In this document: positions 3,907 to 5,433 of the stretch, one piece after another
Layout: each line of letters opens with the position of its first letter
How positions within the stretch are numbered: position 1 is the stretch's first letter
NCBI GenBank assembly: GCA_025359705.1
Contig: JANYFS010000485.1
Location: 1-5,433, forward strand
Origin: Deinococcales bacterium
Lineage (GTDB): Bacteria; Deinococcota; Deinococci; Deinococcales; Deinococcaceae
Direction of reading: 5' to 3'
DNA length: 5,433 bases
Made by a program: the position numbers and the translations under genes
Notes under the pieces: model-generated
The model's input: only the letters and a program-made list of their open reading frames with translations
Databases searched by the model: none
What the model was told of the DNA's origin: nothing

Positions 3907-5433
3907 GACCCGACTGTTCATGATCTGGGGGGCGGTGGGCTGCGCTCTGGGTGGCTTGCTCAGCGAATTTTTGACCCCTGCCAGCGCCCGCAAAGCCGAG
4001 GTTGCGGGTCAATCCAGCCCGCAAAATATCGCCTTGGTGATCGATACCTCGGGCAGTATGGACGGGGGCAAGCTCGAGGAGGTGAAAAGCGCTGCCAGCA
4101 GCTTTGTGCAGCGCCAAGATTTACAAAATGTGGGCATCTCGGTGGTGGGTTTTGGTAGCCGTGTGGATCAGGTCTTGGCCCTTAGTCACGATTCCAGCGC
4201 CATTACCGAGGCCATCGATTCGCTGCAAGTGGGGGGCGGAACCAACATGGGGGGCGGGATTTTGGGCGGTCTGGACACCCTCAAAAATAGTGCGGACACC
4301 CAAAAGAAACGTACCTTGCTGCTGTTTACCGATGGGGTTCCCGAATACGACAATGTGAGCCAAGACCAAGCCAAACGCCAAACCCTCGAGGCGGCAACAC
4401 AGGTGCGAAACGCGGGCATTCAGGTGCTGGCAGTGGCTACCGAAGATGCCGACCAGAACTTTTTGGGGCAACTAACCGCCGATCCCGCCTTGGTTTTCCT
4501 GACCAGCAATGGGAACTTTGGCTCGGCCTTTCAAAAAGCAGAGCAGGCGATCAAGGGTTTGTTCAGTGGCTCGAGCGATAAAACTTATGGCGAACTGTTG
4601 CTCGAGGCGTTGGTACGCAGTGGACTTGCCGCTTTGGTGCTGGGGGCATTTTTGTTGGTGGCCCAAAATATCCTGACCCTGCGGGGCCGCTGGAGCCGCG
4701 ATCTGGCTTGGGTTCCTTTGGCTTCGGGTGCGCTGGGCGCGGTGGGCGGAGTGATTGGGCAACTGGCCCTCTCGAGCGGGGATACCTCGAGGGCGGTGGG
4801 CTGGTTACTTTTGGGCGCAGGTACGGGATTGCTGCTGGGTTTGGCGGATCGCTCGAGGGTGTTGGCGCTGCGTGGCGCATTGGGCGGGGCGGCGGGCGGC
4901 TTTGCGGGTGGGGTGGTCTTCCAGATTTTTGCCAGCATTGGCGCGGGGGGCATGGTGGCCCGTTTGATCAGCTTTGCCATTTTGGGAGCCGCCATTGGCT
5001 TGATGGTGCAACTGATCCAACAAGCCTTCAAAGGTGCGTGGCTTTACGGCCTAACCACTGGTCCCTATGAGGGCAAGGAATACATTTTGGCAAAACCGCT
5101 GGTCACGGTGGGGCGTTCGGATGGCAACGATATTGGCCTGTACCGCGAGGAGCAACTGGCCCTCAAAGCGGGAACCCTCGAGAACCGCAAAGGTAAATGG
5201 TTTTGGGCAGGCGAGGCGGTTTTGGTCAACGGGATGGTGGAAAAAGAAGCCGAGCTGCGTTCGGGAGACCGCGTACAACTGGGCAACACTGAATTCGTCT
5301 TTCGGATGCGCGGCGACACTCCCCCGATCCAAACCCTCGAGGGCTGGACTTTTCACGACAACCAAACCGCGCACCCCCTCGAGGGCAAAACCCAATTTAT
5401 TGCGCTCGAGGGTGAAAAAGGGTTACGCACCGA
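3896..5433 (+). CDS. Membrane protein with N-terminal vWA domain, five TM helices and FHA-like domain (3' end outside window)
   Basis: The frame stays open for 512 codons to the window edge with no stop, so the protein is incomplete. Residues 1-31 are a basic start (MRRETR), a hydrophobic stretch and PASA, which resembles a signal peptide or anchor. Residues 44-222 are a von Willebrand A domain with an intact metal site: DTSGS (D50, S52, S54), T116 in GGGTN and D146 in FTDG. Five hydrophobic helices follow at about 238-261, 270-293, 299-318, 322-348 and 353-378. Arg/Lys-bearing loops at 262-269 and 318-326 and the K379 tail fit a topology with vWA outside and the C-terminus inside. Residues 401-472 resemble an FHA domain (GRSDGNDIGL at 406-415, VNG at 444-446, LRSGDRVQLG at 454-463, closing EFVFR), but the usual SxxH segment is missing. 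A further region from 473 runs off the edge. FHA domains normally bind phosphothreonine. Function is unknown; metal-dependent outside binding linked to inside signalling or assembly is inferred. Confidence 0.9.
   Translation, partial: MRRETRLFMIWGAVGCALGGLLSEFLTPASARKAEVAGQSSPQNIALVIDTSGSMDGGKLEEVKSAASSFVQRQDLQNVGISVVGFGSRVDQVLALSHDSSAITEAIDSLQVGGGTNMGGGILGGLDTLKNSADTQKKRTLLLFTDGVPEYDNVSQDQAKRQTLEAATQVRNAGIQVLAVATEDADQNFLGQLTADPALVFLTSNGNFGSAFQKAEQAIKGLFSGSSDKTYGELLLEALVRSGLAALVLGAFLLVAQNILTLRGRWSRDLAWVPLASGALGAVGGVIGQLALSSGDTSRAVGWLLLGAGTGLLLGLADRSRVLALRGALGGAAGGFAGGVVFQIFASIGAGGMVARLISFAILGAAIGLMVQLIQQAFKGAWLYGLTTGPYEGKEYILAKPLVTVGRSDGNDIGLYREEQLALKAGTLENRKGKWFWAGEAVLVNGMVEKEAELRSGDRVQLGNTEFVFRMRGDTPPIQTLEGWTFHDNQTAHPLEGKTQFIALEGEKGLRT

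Larger units (their letters stand above)
36..5410. repeat. Highly iterated palindrome CTCGAG, 46 copies across the window
   Basis: I count 46 copies by eye, the first at 36-41 and the last at 5405-5410, with the largest gap about 425 bases (2209-2632). Forty-one lie in genes and five in the roughly 424 bases between genes (1590, 2084, 2203, 3414, 3559), so the density is similar in both. A random sequence of this size would have about one to two. In genes 25 copies read Leu-Glu (CTC GAG), 13 read xxC TCG AGx (Ser-Ser/Arg) and 3 read xCT CGA Gxx. The presence in every frame and between genes shows the pressure acts on DNA and not on protein. Confidence 0.95.

Noticed and set aside
4472..5395. 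Several open frames of 72 to 148 codons on the minus strand and one of 120 codons on the plus strand inside the vWA-FHA gene
   Set aside because: They are rich in Pro, Arg, Ala and Gln, lack starts with signals, and lie across a frame with clear vWA, membrane and FHA features. They are shadows of GC-rich coding DNA.
36..5410. CTCGAG copies as a CRISPR array or an engineered restriction-site series
   Set aside because: Spacing is irregular, there is no longer repeat unit, and copies sit inside conserved codons of several unrelated genes, so it is a natural composition feature.

Overview
The window holds five protein genes, four complete and one cut by the right edge. They lie in two divergent blocks. 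On the minus strand are a CPA2-type cation:proton antiporter with a nucleotide-binding domain (15-1556) and, upstream of it, an OsmC-type peroxiredoxin (1640-2065). On the plus strand are an Fsr-like major facilitator transporter (2232-3413), an unrecognised 105-residue protein (3589-3906), and a large membrane protein (3896 to beyond 5433) with an outside von Willebrand A domain, five membrane segments and a cytoplasmic FHA-like domain. No RNA genes, CRISPR arrays, insertion sequences or phage genes are seen.

The most striking property is at the DNA level. The palindrome CTCGAG occurs 46 times, about once per 118 bases, where roughly one to two would be expected by chance. It is spread over coding and non-coding DNA alike, so it looks like a genome-wide highly iterated palindrome, comparable in kind to HIP1 (GCGATCGC) of cyanobacteria.

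Three of the five genes (antiporter, MFS transporter, 105-residue protein) have a TANNNT -10-like box 6 to 9 bases before the start codon and no Shine-Dalgarno sequence, which suggests leaderless mRNAs. The other two (osmC and the vWA gene) have clear Shine-Dalgarno sequences. Leaderless starts of this type are common in the Deinococcota. Together with the moderately high GC and the protein types, I infer a Thermales/Meiothermus-like bacterium. This is an inference from style and not a database match.

Layout: osmC ends in a good intrinsic terminator (1572-1606) whose T-tract runs almost into the antiporter promoter, so the two minus-strand genes are probably separate units. The 166-base gap 2066-2231 is a divergent promoter region for osmC and the MFS gene. 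The 175-base gap 3414-3588 holds an A/C-rich stretch with a two-copy 19-base repeat and then the promoter of the last two genes, which overlap by 11 bases and are probably co-transcribed. The left three genes fit general stress and ion or drug homeostasis. The right pair is the least understood part of the window and may continue into an operon beyond its edge.
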